Shown here: positions 48,742-55,885 of the stretch, one piece after another
Position numbering within the stretch: the stretch's first letter is position 1
Layout of the letters: each line of letters starts with the position of its first letter
DNA from: Melioribacteraceae bacterium
Lineage (GTDB): Bacteria; Bacteroidota; Ignavibacteria; Ignavibacteriales; Melioribacteraceae
Direction: 5' to 3'
Assembly (NCBI GenBank): GCA_021739765.1
Contig: JAIPBD010000005.1
Coordinates: 62,001-126,000, forward strand
DNA length: 64,000 nt
Program-made: the position numbers and the translations under genes
Notes under the pieces: generated by a model
The model's input: only the letters and a program-made list of their open reading frames with translations
Databases searched by the model: none
What the model was told of the DNA's origin: nothing

Positions 48742-49818
48742 ATGAATCGAACACTAAATATACTTATATGTGACGATGATAGAATCGATATCAAAATCTT
48801 GAAAAGTTCACTAAAAAAAATTTCCAACCACAATTTTGAGATTCATGATGCTGTATCAAAAGATGAAATTGAAAATTCCCTAAACGAGAAAGGCAAGTTT
48901 TGGGATCTAATTTTCCTCGATTATAATATGCCTCTGAAATCAGGTATCGAATGGCTTCGTGAAATTGTTGAAATGGATATTGCTCCGGTTATAATGCTAA
49001 CAGGATTTGGTGATGAAAAAACCGCTGTTGATTTAATGAAGAATGGCGCATTCGATTATATCCCCAAAGGGTCATTAAATGTTTATTCTCTGGAAAAATC
49101 CATAAATAATACTTTGGAAAAATGGGCTATTCAGAAAGAACGGAACGCCTTGCTCGGTATTGCCGCACATGAACTGCGAAACCCTATTACAACAATTATG
49201 GGATACGCTGAAATACTAAAAGATTATTCGGATATCGAAGCTGAGAAAAGGAATGAAATTTATTCTGTTATTCAAGAGCGCTCTGAACACTTACTTGAAA
49301 TTATTAATAAACTTCTTGACATAACAAGAATTGACAACGGTAAAATTACATTAGAAAAAATTGAATCAGATTTAGTAAAGTTTTGTGAGAACAAAGTAGC
49401 AGAATTTAACCTCCGCGGGAAAAACAAAAATATTTTGATTTCTTTCAACACCAACAAAACTGATATAAATTATTGCTTCGATCCGCAGAGATTTGATGAA
49501 GTAATTTCAAACTTGCTCGATAATGCATTGAAATTTTCGCATGTTAATTCCTCAATTGATTTCCAAATCGAGGAAACAGATTCCGAAATAAAAATTGAAA
49601 TCGCCGATAAAGGGCAGGGAATTAAACATGAAGAATTACAATATCTTTTTGATCTTTTTTCAAATACAAAAATCAGTTCCAGACCGACCGGCGAAGAAAA
49701 ATCAACCGGTTTAGGTTTAGCCATCTGCAAAAAAATTGTAACTATGCACGATGGTGTAATTATGGTTGAATCTGAGCCGGGAAAAGGAACAAATTTTATC
49801 GTAAAACTTCCTTTATGA
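48742..49818 (+). CDS. Receiver-histidine kinase hybrid
   Basis: A 358-residue protein with an N-terminal receiver (Asp60 in LIFLDYNMPLKSG, Lys in DYIPKGS) followed by a kinase core: His143 in GIAAHELRNPITTI, the N box NLLDNALKFS, DKGQGIKHEEL and GLGLAICKKIV. No sensor domain, so its activity is probably set by phosphorylation of its own receiver, making it a relay downstream of another kinase. Lies 8 bp after the single-domain receiver in the LOV operon. Confidence 0.9.
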   Translation: MNRTLNILICDDDRIDIKILKSSLKKISNHNFEIHDAVSKDEIENSLNEKGKFWDLIFLDYNMPLKSGIEWLREIVEMDIAPVIMLTGFGDEKTAVDLMKNGAFDYIPKGSLNVYSLEKSINNTLEKWAIQKERNALLGIAAHELRNPITTIMGYAEILKDYSDIEAEKRNEIYSVIQERSEHLLEIINKLLDITRIDNGKITLEKIESDLVKFCENKVAEFNLRGKNKNILISFNTNKTDINYCFDPQRFDEVISNLLDNALKFSHVNSSIDFQIEETDSEIKIEIADKGQGIKHEELQYLFDLFSNTKISSRPTGEEKSTGLGLAICKKIVTMHDGVIMVESEPGKGTNFIVKLPL

Positions 49819-49939
49819 ATTAATCACACAGTATCGCAAGATTTTAACCCAGACCGTAAAATCCATAATTCAGGATTTAACCCACTAATTCCAATAAAAG
49901 TACCGCTCATCGGTTTCTAAGCTTAAATCATTGACTTTC

Positions 49940-49969
49940 CCCCTATAATTACATCATAAATTTTAGGGG
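49940..49969 (+). promoter_or_regulatory. Inverted repeat overlapping the STAS gene ribosome-binding site
   Basis: CCCCTATAATT (49940-49950) and AATTTTAGGGG (49959-49969) pair at 10 of 11 positions around an 8-base loop. The 3' arm includes AGGGG, which with the following A forms the ribosome-binding site of the gene starting at 49978. Either an mRNA hairpin that masks translation or a dyad operator. Confidence 0.5.
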
Positions 49970-49977
49970 AAAATAGA

Positions 49978-50298
49978 ATGAGTATCACACACGAATTTTC
50001 AGACAATAAAAAATTACTGAAACTATCAGCAGACGCGCTGGATAATACTAATATAACTTTGCTCGAAAAGTACTTATCTGTGAAACTTCAAAACTCCGAT
50101 ATGCCATTCGCATTAGATTTTTCCGAAATAAAAAACATCAGTTCAACCGGAATCAGATTTTTATCCAGAATAAAGAAATACGAAGGCATTCATTTCGTTG
50201 GCATAAATAGCGCTGTAAGACCAATGTTTAAGTTGAGCCAAAATGAAGATTATATTCAATTGATTTGCAATGTGGTTGAAAAATGGAGAATAAACTAA
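49978..50298 (+). CDS. STAS-domain protein (anti-anti-sigma-like)
   Basis: A 106-residue STAS-fold protein. LDFSEIKNISSTGIRFLSRI is the conserved segment; Ser56 aligns with the serine that is phosphorylated in SpoIIAA-type anti-sigma antagonists. It would act by partner switching with an anti-sigma kinase, which is not in this window. It follows the receiver-kinase by 159 bp and is followed by a small membrane protein after 1 bp. Confidence 0.75.
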   Translation: MSITHEFSDNKKLLKLSADALDNTNITLLEKYLSVKLQNSDMPFALDFSEIKNISSTGIRFLSRIKKYEGIHFVGINSAVRPMFKLSQNEDYIQLICNVVEKWRIN

Positions 50299-50299
50299 A

Positions 50300-50653
50300 A
50301 TGGATTTTGCGGCGATTTTAGTATATAAAATTATTTATTTCTTTTTGTTAATCTCATCGGTCGGAGCCTTTATTTTTACTTGCGTACTCTTAAAACGAAA
50401 GATTAGTAAACAAAACAATGTGTTATCAACAGAAATTTTCCAACATTCTCCTAATCAAACAGCATATGCTTATGCTGCCGAATATGATCAGCAATCGACA
50501 AGCCGGTATTATATAAATGAGAATGGAGAGATTGAAGATAGCGCAGATAGTCAATTATACTCAGAACAATTTGAAGATTACCATCCGCGTCTTACAAATA
50601 TGAGGATTGTAAATCCGGGCGTAAACAATTTTGAGGTAATTGCATTTCACTAA
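50300..50653 (+). CDS. Small single-pass membrane protein, unknown
   Basis: A 117-residue protein with one N-terminal membrane helix (about 6-30, IYFFLLISSVGAFIFTCVLL) and a polar, acidic C-terminal tail with no recognised domain (SRYYINENGEIEDSADSQLY). The basic KRK after the helix suggests a cytoplasmic tail. It starts one base after the STAS stop, so it is translationally coupled to it and may anchor or sense for that system; this is inference. Confidence 0.6.
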   Translation: MDFAAILVYKIIYFFLLISSVGAFIFTCVLLKRKISKQNNVLSTEIFQHSPNQTAYAYAAEYDQQSTSRYYINENGEIEDSADSQLYSEQFEDYHPRLTNMRIVNPGVNNFEVIAFH

Positions 50654-50676
50654 ATATCATCACAATTGAGGAATTT

Positions 50677-50764
50677 ACTAAGCCCACAATCTGACCTCAC
50701 TCACTGAGCCCACATCTACATTTGCGACAATTAATGACAAAATTTCGAAAACTAGTGACAAAAT
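50677..50764. repeat. Two sets of short direct repeats upstream of the secreted-protein gene
   Basis: ACTAAGCCCACA (50677-50688) recurs as ACTGAGCCCACA (50703-50714), 26 bp apart. TGACAAAAT occurs at 50735-50743 and 50756-50764, 21 bp apart, which is two helical turns. Both sets lie in the 150-bp gap before the gene at 50804 and look like tandem protein-binding sites. Confidence 0.35.
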
Positions 50765-50803
50765 CAATACGACTAACAGAATGAAACCAAAAAGGGGGGA
50801 AAG

Positions 50804-51088
50804 ATGAAAAAGTTACTGGTTACTCTTTTATTCGTTGCGTCAGCGGCGGTTACAGCACAAGAAATTCCTAATTATGCTGTTGAAAATATTAAGATGGGTT
50901 TGCAATCCGAAAATCCCGGGCTCCGAAAAAGTTGTATTAATTTTATCGCAAAGTATAATCTAATAGAACTTCAAGATGAATTGATAGAAGCTTATTCAAA
51001 TGCTGATGAGGAACAAAAGGGATTGATTCTAAATGTGGTGATCTACTTGAACAAGGATAATGAAAAATCGCTCCTCGCAGATTTTTAG
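50804..51088 (+). CDS. Small secreted helical-repeat protein
   Basis: A 94-residue protein with a signal peptide (KKLLVTLLFVASAAVTA, cleavage about residue 18) and a short helical remainder with HEAT-like spacing (GLRKSCINFIAKYNLIELQD, then ADEEQKGLILNVVIYL). The ribosome-binding site AAGGGGGGAAAG is unusually strong. Function unknown; possibly regulated through the repeats listed just upstream. Confidence 0.65.
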   Translation: MKKLLVTLLFVASAAVTAQEIPNYAVENIKMGLQSENPGLRKSCINFIAKYNLIELQDELIEAYSNADEEQKGLILNVVIYLNKDNEKSLLADF

Positions 51089-51204
51089 AGAGAACTTTTG
51101 TTAATCTTTATTCCACAATAGTTGAAGAAATAAAATTTGATGTATTTCTTGTAATTGAATTATTGATGAAACTGGAAAAGACAATTGAAATCTCTTTAAA
51201 TCAA

Positions 51205-51241
51205 AAAAGCACGTTTCCTTTATGAAAGCGTGCTTTTTTTA
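51205..51241. terminator. Bidirectional intrinsic terminator
   Basis: AAAAAGCACG and CGTGCTTTTTTT flank a short T-rich/A-rich inner stem with a CTTTAT loop. Runs of A on the left and T on the right make it usable in both directions, ending the gene at 50804 and anything read leftward from the GIY-YIG gene. Confidence 0.75.
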
Positions 51242-51256
51242 ATTTAAACATCTTTT

Positions 51257-51315
51257 GAGGCGGTAGTCAGATTCGCCCGCCGGAGGAGGGTTGCAGACCT
51301 TCGCCTTAGACTGCT
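51257..51315 (-). pseudogene. Degenerate partial tRNA-Cys copy with GC-rich insertion
   Basis: Read on the minus strand this segment repeats the D-arm, anticodon arm and 3' end of the intact tRNA-Cys at 51660-51733: the segments matching 51304-51319 and 51257-51275 on the plus strand are nearly identical (single C/T changes), but the second half of the anticodon stem, variable loop and T-arm are replaced by a GC-rich near-palindrome (CCCTCCTCCGGCGGG on the minus strand). The 5' acceptor half is also lost. It cannot fold as a tRNA. Orientation is the same as the intact gene, and the GIY-YIG gene lies between the two. Confidence 0.75.
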
Positions 51316-51319
51316 CTTG

Positions 51320-51351
51320 CCCGCCAGGTCAGTTTTTAGATTACGGCGGGT
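51320..51351. repeat. GC-rich inverted repeat beside the tRNA remnant
   Basis: CCCGCC at 51320-51325 and GGCGGG at 51345-51350 face each other across a 19-base AT-rich loop, in otherwise AT-rich DNA. The same CCCGCC word also occurs inside the tRNA remnant at 51275-51281, which gives the region a REP-like look. Confidence 0.45.
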
Positions 51352-51364
51352 GGCGATATCAAAA

Positions 51365-51604
51365 TTAAATTCCTTTAGAATTAAGGAAATCTCTTCCAAA
51401 GCCGGACTTGAAGAATTTCTCTCTCATTGCAGCAGAGGAACGAGATTCAAATTCTTCAAGATAAATTAATTCTAAAGGACGTCTGAATTTTGTGGGTTTA
51501 ACCAAACCGGCGTTATGTTGTGCTAATCTTTTTTCAAGATTATTTGTCAGTCCGATATATCTTTTATGATCTTTTTTTGAACAAAGAACATAATCGTAAA
51601 ACAT
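51365..51604 (-). CDS. Small GIY-YIG nuclease-domain protein
   Basis: A 79-residue protein that is nothing but a GIY-YIG domain: YDYVLCSKKDHKRYIGLTNN has the two tyrosine motifs, RLAQHNAG the catalytic arginine helix, and the last conserved Glu is in MREKFFKSGFG. Stand-alone members of this length are widespread, and their substrate is generally unknown. There is no ribosome-binding site before the ATG, which lies 56 bp downstream of the tRNA-Cys end (in transcription direction) just past the tRNA terminator. It is bracketed by intact tRNA-Cys and its damaged copy, suggesting a mobile or formerly mobile unit. Confidence 0.85.
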   Translation of the reverse strand: MFYDYVLCSKKDHKRYIGLTNNLEKRLAQHNAGLVKPTKFRRPLELIYLEEFESRSSAAMREKFFKSGFGRDFLNSKGI

Positions 51605-51621
51605 GATCTATCCCAACAAAT

Positions 51622-51656
51622 AAAAAAAGCTCACTCCTAATAAGAAGTGAGCTTTT
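51622..51656 (-). terminator. Terminator of tRNA-Cys
   Basis: On the minus strand AAAAGCTCACT pairs with AGTGAGCTTTT and is followed by further T residues, directly after the tRNA-Cys 3' end and before the GIY-YIG start. Confidence 0.8.
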
Positions 51657-51659
51657 CAG

Positions 51660-51733
51660 AGGCGGCAGTCAGATTCGAACTGACGAATAAAGGTTTTGCA
51701 GACCTTCGCCTTAGACCGCTTGGCCATGCCGCC
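51660..51733 (-). tRNA. tRNA-Cys (GCA)
   Basis: Full cloverleaf on the minus strand: acceptor GGCGGCA/TGCCGCC, anticodon loop CTGCAAA giving GCA, T-arm GTTCGAATC. The discriminator base is U, as expected for bacterial tRNA-Cys. CCA is not encoded. Confidence 0.95.
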
Positions 51734-51792
51734 AAAATCAAGTACAAGAAAATGTTTAGTGAAGTTCAGCAAAAATGATAAATCACTTCAAC

Positions 51793-51818
51793 AAAAAAAA
51801 TCCTCTTTGGGAGGATTC
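51793..51818 (-). terminator. Terminator between tRNA-Gly and tRNA-Cys
   Basis: On the minus strand AATCCTC and GAGGATT form a stem followed by TTTTTTT. It lies between the two tRNA genes, so read-through is needed if both come from the upstream promoter, or tRNA-Cys has its own. Confidence 0.7.
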
Positions 51819-51822
51819 TTTG

Positions 51823-51894
<72 letters not shown>

Positions 51895-51938
51895 ATAAAC
51901 TTTCATCAAAACGTCAATAAATCATTCAAATACGAACA

Positions 51939-51969
51939 CAAATATATTACTGTTTGTTTATTAAATCAA
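51939..51969 (-). promoter_or_regulatory. Bacteroidota-type promoter of the tRNA genes
   Basis: On the minus strand TTG (51967-51969), 20 bases, then TATATTTG (51939-51946), matching TTG-N19-21-TAnnTTTG. It points at tRNA-Gly, whose 5' end is 45 bp further on, and lies just past the stop codon of the DUF2179 gene. Confidence 0.6.
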
Positions 51970-51975
51970 CACAAA

Positions 51976-52494
51976 CTATTTTCTCGAACCGTGCACATAT
52001 CCTCTATATGGTCGGGAGTGTTGAACAGAAATAAAACAATCTTTATCAATACCTTCAATCAATTTTATGACTTGATTTGATTGTTTCCGGCTAATAATGG
52101 CAACTAATACATCAATATTTCCATATCCTCCCATCGCCGGGATAATCGTAACCGCATATTTGGATTCTCTTAATTTTACGGTTATTTCTTTTGCAAATTT
52201 TCGAGAAATAATATTTAATTGAATATAACCGATTCCAATTTTACCCTCGAGAGTGATACCGAGCAGATTGCCGAGCCCGAATCCAATCGCGTATCCGAAC
52301 ATATTGTAAGTATTATCCATATGCTGCATTATGTATTTCATCGCGTAAATCCAGATTAACACTTCGAAAAATCCTGTAATTGCGGCGTGATATTTTTTTG
52401 CTTGAACCACCAATATAGTCCTTAGTGTTCCAAGAGTAACATCAAAAATTCTGAGCACCATTATCAAAACAGCACCTGATAGAGCTTCAATCAT
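51976..52494 (-). CDS. DUF2179/UPF0316-like membrane protein
   Basis: A 172-residue protein: three membrane helices in the first 90 residues (LRIFDVTLGTLRTILVVQAKK is the typical opening) and a C-terminal soluble domain (IGYIQLNIISRKFAKEITVK, then YGNIDVLVAIISRKQSNQVI) of the DUF2179 type. Related to YebE/YitT-type proteins of unknown transport role. Divergent from pcm. Confidence 0.8.
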   Translation of the reverse strand: MIEALSGAVLIMVLRIFDVTLGTLRTILVVQAKKYHAAITGFFEVLIWIYAMKYIMQHMDNTYNMFGYAIGFGLGNLLGITLEGKIGIGYIQLNIISRKFAKEITVKLRESKYAVTIIPAMGGYGNIDVLVAIISRKQSNQVIKLIEGIDKDCFISVQHSRPYRGYVHGSRK

Positions 52495-52567
52495 TTCTAT
52501 TCTCCATTATTTTCAAGTCTAAAAATAGATTCTATTTTATTATTATGGACACAAAAAATGATGGAAA

Positions 52568-53209
52568 GTGTTCGAATACGAAAGAAATAAATTGATCGAA
52601 ACGATTCGTAAGAAAGGAATCAAAAACGAAAGTGTACTGGAGGCGATGAACCGAGTTGAAAGACATCTGTTTGTTCCTGATGCCGTTAAATCTCATTCAT
52701 ACGACGACGTTGCGGTACCGATCGGATTTAGTCAAACTATATCTCAACCTTATACAGTAGCGTTTATGTCCGAAGCCCTCGAACCGGAAAAGGGAAAAAA
52801 AATATTAGAAATCGGAACCGGTTCCGGTTATCAAGCGGCTGTTTTAGTTGAAATTGGATTAAAGGTATTTTCGATTGAAAGGAATTTTAATTTATATAGC
52901 CGGACTCAAGATTTGTTTGATAAATTGAAAATTAGAGCTGCCTTAAGATATGGCGATGGAACCCTTGGCTGGGCGGAATTTTCCCCGTATGACGGAATTC
53001 TGGTAACCGCAGGCGGTCCCGAAATACCCGGAAAGTTAAAAAAACAATTAGCAATCGGCGGTAAAATGATTGTTCCGGTCGGAAATCGTGCAAAACAATC
53101 TATGTTGACCGTAACACGTTTAGATGAAACAACTTATGATGTTAAAGAAACCCCTAATTTTGCTTTTGTTCCATTAATCGGGAAAGAAGGGTGGAAAGAA
53201 AATCGTTAG
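52568..53209 (+). CDS. pcm: Protein-L-isoaspartate O-methyltransferase
   Basis: A 213-residue SAM-dependent methyltransferase that repairs isoaspartyl residues in aged proteins. IGFSQTISQPYTVAFM is the substrate-site signature and LEIGTGSGYQAAVL the SAM-binding motif. Start is GTG at 52568 with GATGGAA upstream; in other frames there are two nearby ATGs that do not lead into the protein. Overlaps miaA by 19 bp. Confidence 0.94.
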   Translation: MFEYERNKLIETIRKKGIKNESVLEAMNRVERHLFVPDAVKSHSYDDVAVPIGFSQTISQPYTVAFMSEALEPEKGKKILEIGTGSGYQAAVLVEIGLKVFSIERNFNLYSRTQDLFDKLKIRAALRYGDGTLGWAEFSPYDGILVTAGGPEIPGKLKKQLAIGGKMIVPVGNRAKQSMLTVTRLDETTYDVKETPNFAFVPLIGKEGWKENR

Positions 53210-54108
53210 TTATTGTCGGACCAACTTGTTCAGGCAAAACAGATCTTTCATTGATTCTTGCTGAAGAACTCGGTATGGAGATTGTTTCCGCTGACAGCAG
53301 ACAGATCTATAAACACCTCAATATTGGTACTGCGAAACCTTCACGAGGCCAATTGACCAAAGTCAAACATCACTTGATTGATGCTTTGGAACCGGATGAA
53401 AACTACAACGTAAGTAAATTTGAGCATGATTCACTCGAAGTTATCGAATCCATTCTTTCGATGGGAAAAATTCCAATAATCGTTGGAGGTTCAGGTTTAT
53501 ATATTCGAGCCATTGTAGATGGAATTTTTGATGAGGTTGACCGCGACGATGATTATCGAAAAGAACTTATGAAAATAAAAGCAAATGAAGGAAATGAAAA
53601 ACTCTACCAAATGTTGATTGAAATTGATTCTTTGGCTGCAAAAACCATGCTTCCTCAAAATTGGAAAAGGGTAATTCGGGCGTTAGAAGTTTTCCGTTTA
53701 TCCGGTAAATCCATTTTAGAATTTCATAAAGATCATAAAAGGGAAGTGGACGTTGATTTTATCCAAATTGGTTTGAATTGGGATCGAGAGACGCTCTATT
53801 CGAACATTGAAAATCGAGTTGATTTGATGATTAAAGCCGGATTAGTTGATGAAGTTAAATCATTGCGCAAAATGGGATATTCGACTAAAAACAATGCTCT
53901 TAATACAGTCGGTTACAACGAGATATTTTCATTTTTGGATGGTGAAATTTCGCTTGAAAGAGCAATCGAATTAATTAAACGAAATACCCGGCGGTTTTCA
54001 AAAAGGCAAATGACTTGGTTTCGGAAAGATGAAAGAATTAAGTGGTTAAATGTGGAAAATGAAGCATCTCTCAAGCAAATCGCAAAAACAGTAAAAACTT
54101 TGCTTTAG
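53191..54108 (+). CDS. miaA: tRNA dimethylallyltransferase
   Basis: A 305-residue MiaA, which adds the dimethylallyl group to A37 of UNN-reading tRNAs. P-loop GPTCSGKTDL (10-19, with Cys where Ala is usual), DSRQIYKHLNIGTAKPS, and the C-terminal NTVGYNEIFSFLDGE and RRFSKRQMTWFRKDERIKWL. Start is GTG at 53191 inside the end of pcm, so translation is probably coupled. Full length. Confidence 0.95.
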   Translation: MERKSLVIVGPTCSGKTDLSLILAEELGMEIVSADSRQIYKHLNIGTAKPSRGQLTKVKHHLIDALEPDENYNVSKFEHDSLEVIESILSMGKIPIIVGGSGLYIRAIVDGIFDEVDRDDDYRKELMKIKANEGNEKLYQMLIEIDSLAAKTMLPQNWKRVIRALEVFRLSGKSILEFHKDHKREVDVDFIQIGLNWDRETLYSNIENRVDLMIKAGLVDEVKSLRKMGYSTKNNALNTVGYNEIFSFLDGEISLERAIELIKRNTRRFSKRQMTWFRKDERIKWLNVENEASLKQIAKTVKTLL

Positions 54109-54183
54109 AAAGTAGAATTTCGACTTGATTGACCTCCTTAATAAGAATGAATATATTGTTCCTTCATTAATCATAAGTATGCT

Positions 54184-55554
54184 ATGAAAGAAAAAATTAG
54201 AATTGCCTCCGGGCAAGGATTTTGGGGCGATCTTATCGATGCGCCTTATCATCAAGTTACAAAAGGTGATATCGATTATCTTGTTATGGATTACCTCGCG
54301 GAAGTTACCATGTCGATTCTGCAGAAACAGAAAAATCGTAATCCCGAATTTGGTTATGCAAGGGATATACCAGCACTGATGGAAAGAATCCTGCCGATTT
54401 GTAAAAAGAAGAACATCAAAATAATTACCAACGGCGGTGGCGTCAATCCGGAAGGATGCGCGAATGCTGTGCTAAAAGTTGCTGCCGAACTCGGATTGAA
54501 CGATCTAAAAGTTGCCGTAGTTGTAGGTGATAATATCAAGGATGATATTGATGAAATTATTAATTCGGGCGCTCAACTGAAAAACATGGAAACCGGCGAA
54601 CCTATTTCCGGGATCAAAGATAAAATTTTAAGCGCGAATGTATATTTCGGCGCATTCCCAATCGTCGAAGCCCTAGAAAGAGGGGCGGATATAGTTATAA
54701 CTGGCAGAACAACTGATACCGGTTTAACACTTGCACCGATGATCTATGAATTCGGCTGGGATAAAAATAATTATGATTTGATGGCAGCGGGCACTGTTGC
54801 CGGTCATATTTTAGAATGCGGAGGGCAAGCTTCCGGTGGTAATTTTTTGGGTGATTGGCAGTCTGTTGATAATCTGGCTGAAATAGGATTTCCAATAGCC
54901 GAAGCGTATCCTAACGGTGAAGTGATTATTACTAAACACGAAAACACAGGCGGTAAAGTAAGCTTTGAAACCGTCGCTGAACAATTGGTTTATGAAATTG
55001 GTGATCCGAAAGATTATATAACTCCGGATTGTATTGCCGATTTCACTTCGATTAAATTGGAAGAAATCGGCGAAAACCGCGTGAAAGTTTTTGGAGTAAA
55101 GGGAAATCCGGAAACTGAGTTTTACAAGGTCTCGGCTTCTCATTCAGATGGATATTCTGCATTTGGAACCCTTACTTACACCTGGCCTCAAGCGCTAACA
55201 AAAGCAAAAGCCGCTGGAGAAATATTCACAAAACGTCTTGAAAATCTTGGATTAGAGTTTGAAGAGGTCCGGGTTGAGTACATCGGTTACGATGCTTGCC
55301 ATGGTAAATTAGCAAGTCAATTGGACGAGGATCAAATCAATGAGATTACTTTAAGACTTGGAGTGAGGTCAAAAGAAGCTGCTCCTGTTGAAAGATTTGG
55401 TAAAGAATTAGCGCCGTTAATTTTAACCGGTCCTCCCAGTGTTACAGGTTTTGCCGGCGGACGACCGAAAGCAAGTGAAGTGGTTGCTTATTGGCCTGCA
55501 TTAATTCCTAAAAAGTTAGTACACCCGCAAGTTAAAATTTTGAGTTTATCATGA
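54184..55554 (+). CDS. AtuA family protein (DUF1446)
   Basis: A 456-residue soluble protein of the AtuA/DUF1446 family: RIASGQGFWGDLIDAPYHQV at the start, ITNGGGVNPEGCANAVLKVA, and ITGRTTDTGLTLAPMIYEFG. In Pseudomonas AtuA belongs to the acyclic terpene (citronellol) utilisation cluster, but the family is far wider and its reaction is not settled. It overlaps the small AtuA-associated gene by 4 bp (ATGA). No other atu genes (AtuC/AtuF carboxylase) are present, so terpene use should not be assumed. Confidence 0.88.
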   Translation: MKEKIRIASGQGFWGDLIDAPYHQVTKGDIDYLVMDYLAEVTMSILQKQKNRNPEFGYARDIPALMERILPICKKKNIKIITNGGGVNPEGCANAVLKVAAELGLNDLKVAVVVGDNIKDDIDEIINSGAQLKNMETGEPISGIKDKILSANVYFGAFPIVEALERGADIVITGRTTDTGLTLAPMIYEFGWDKNNYDLMAAGTVAGHILECGGQASGGNFLGDWQSVDNLAEIGFPIAEAYPNGEVIITKHENTGGKVSFETVAEQLVYEIGDPKDYITPDCIADFTSIKLEEIGENRVKVFGVKGNPETEFYKVSASHSDGYSAFGTLTYTWPQALTKAKAAGEIFTKRLENLGLEFEEVRVEYIGYDACHGKLASQLDEDQINEITLRLGVRSKEAAPVERFGKELAPLILTGPPSVTGFAGGRPKASEVVAYWPALIPKKLVHPQVKILSLS

Positions 55555-55862
55555 AAATAAAATTGAAAGACATCGCTCACGGAAGGAGCGGCGATAAAGG
55601 CGATGCAGCTAATGTTGGTATTATTGCTTACGACGATAACGGTTGGGAAGTCATCAAGAAATATCTTACGGCTGATCGCGTAAAGAAACATTTCGAAGGA
55701 ATTTGTGAAGGAAAAGTTGAACGGTTCGAATTACCGAATATACGCGCCTTAAATTTTATGCTCCATAATACTCTTGGTGGCGGAGGTACTGTTTCCCTTA
55801 AATACGATGCACAAGGGAAAACGCTCGCCGCTGCATTGCTTCGTATGGAAATTGAAATTTAG
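55551..55862 (+). CDS. AtuA-associated small protein
   Basis: A 103-residue protein with IAHGRSGDKGDAANVGIIAY at the N-terminus and LNFMLHNTLGGGGTVSLKYD near the end, the pattern of the small domain that is fused to the C-terminus of AtuA in many organisms and split off here. Its ATG overlaps the AtuA stop, so the two are almost certainly subunits of one protein. Confidence 0.85.
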   Translation: MKIKLKDIAHGRSGDKGDAANVGIIAYDDNGWEVIKKYLTADRVKKHFEGICEGKVERFELPNIRALNFMLHNTLGGGGTVSLKYDAQGKTLAAALLRMEIEI

Positions 55863-55885
55863 ATTATAATTTTTCGAAATCAATT

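Noticed and set aside
49840-49884. Imperfect direct repeat GATTTTAACCCA / GGATTTAACCCA after the receiver-kinase
   Set aside because: Only two imperfect copies 33 bp apart with no further context; could be chance.
51257-51315. Second tRNA-Cys gene
   Set aside because: The 5' acceptor strand and T-arm are missing, so it cannot fold; treated as a remnant.
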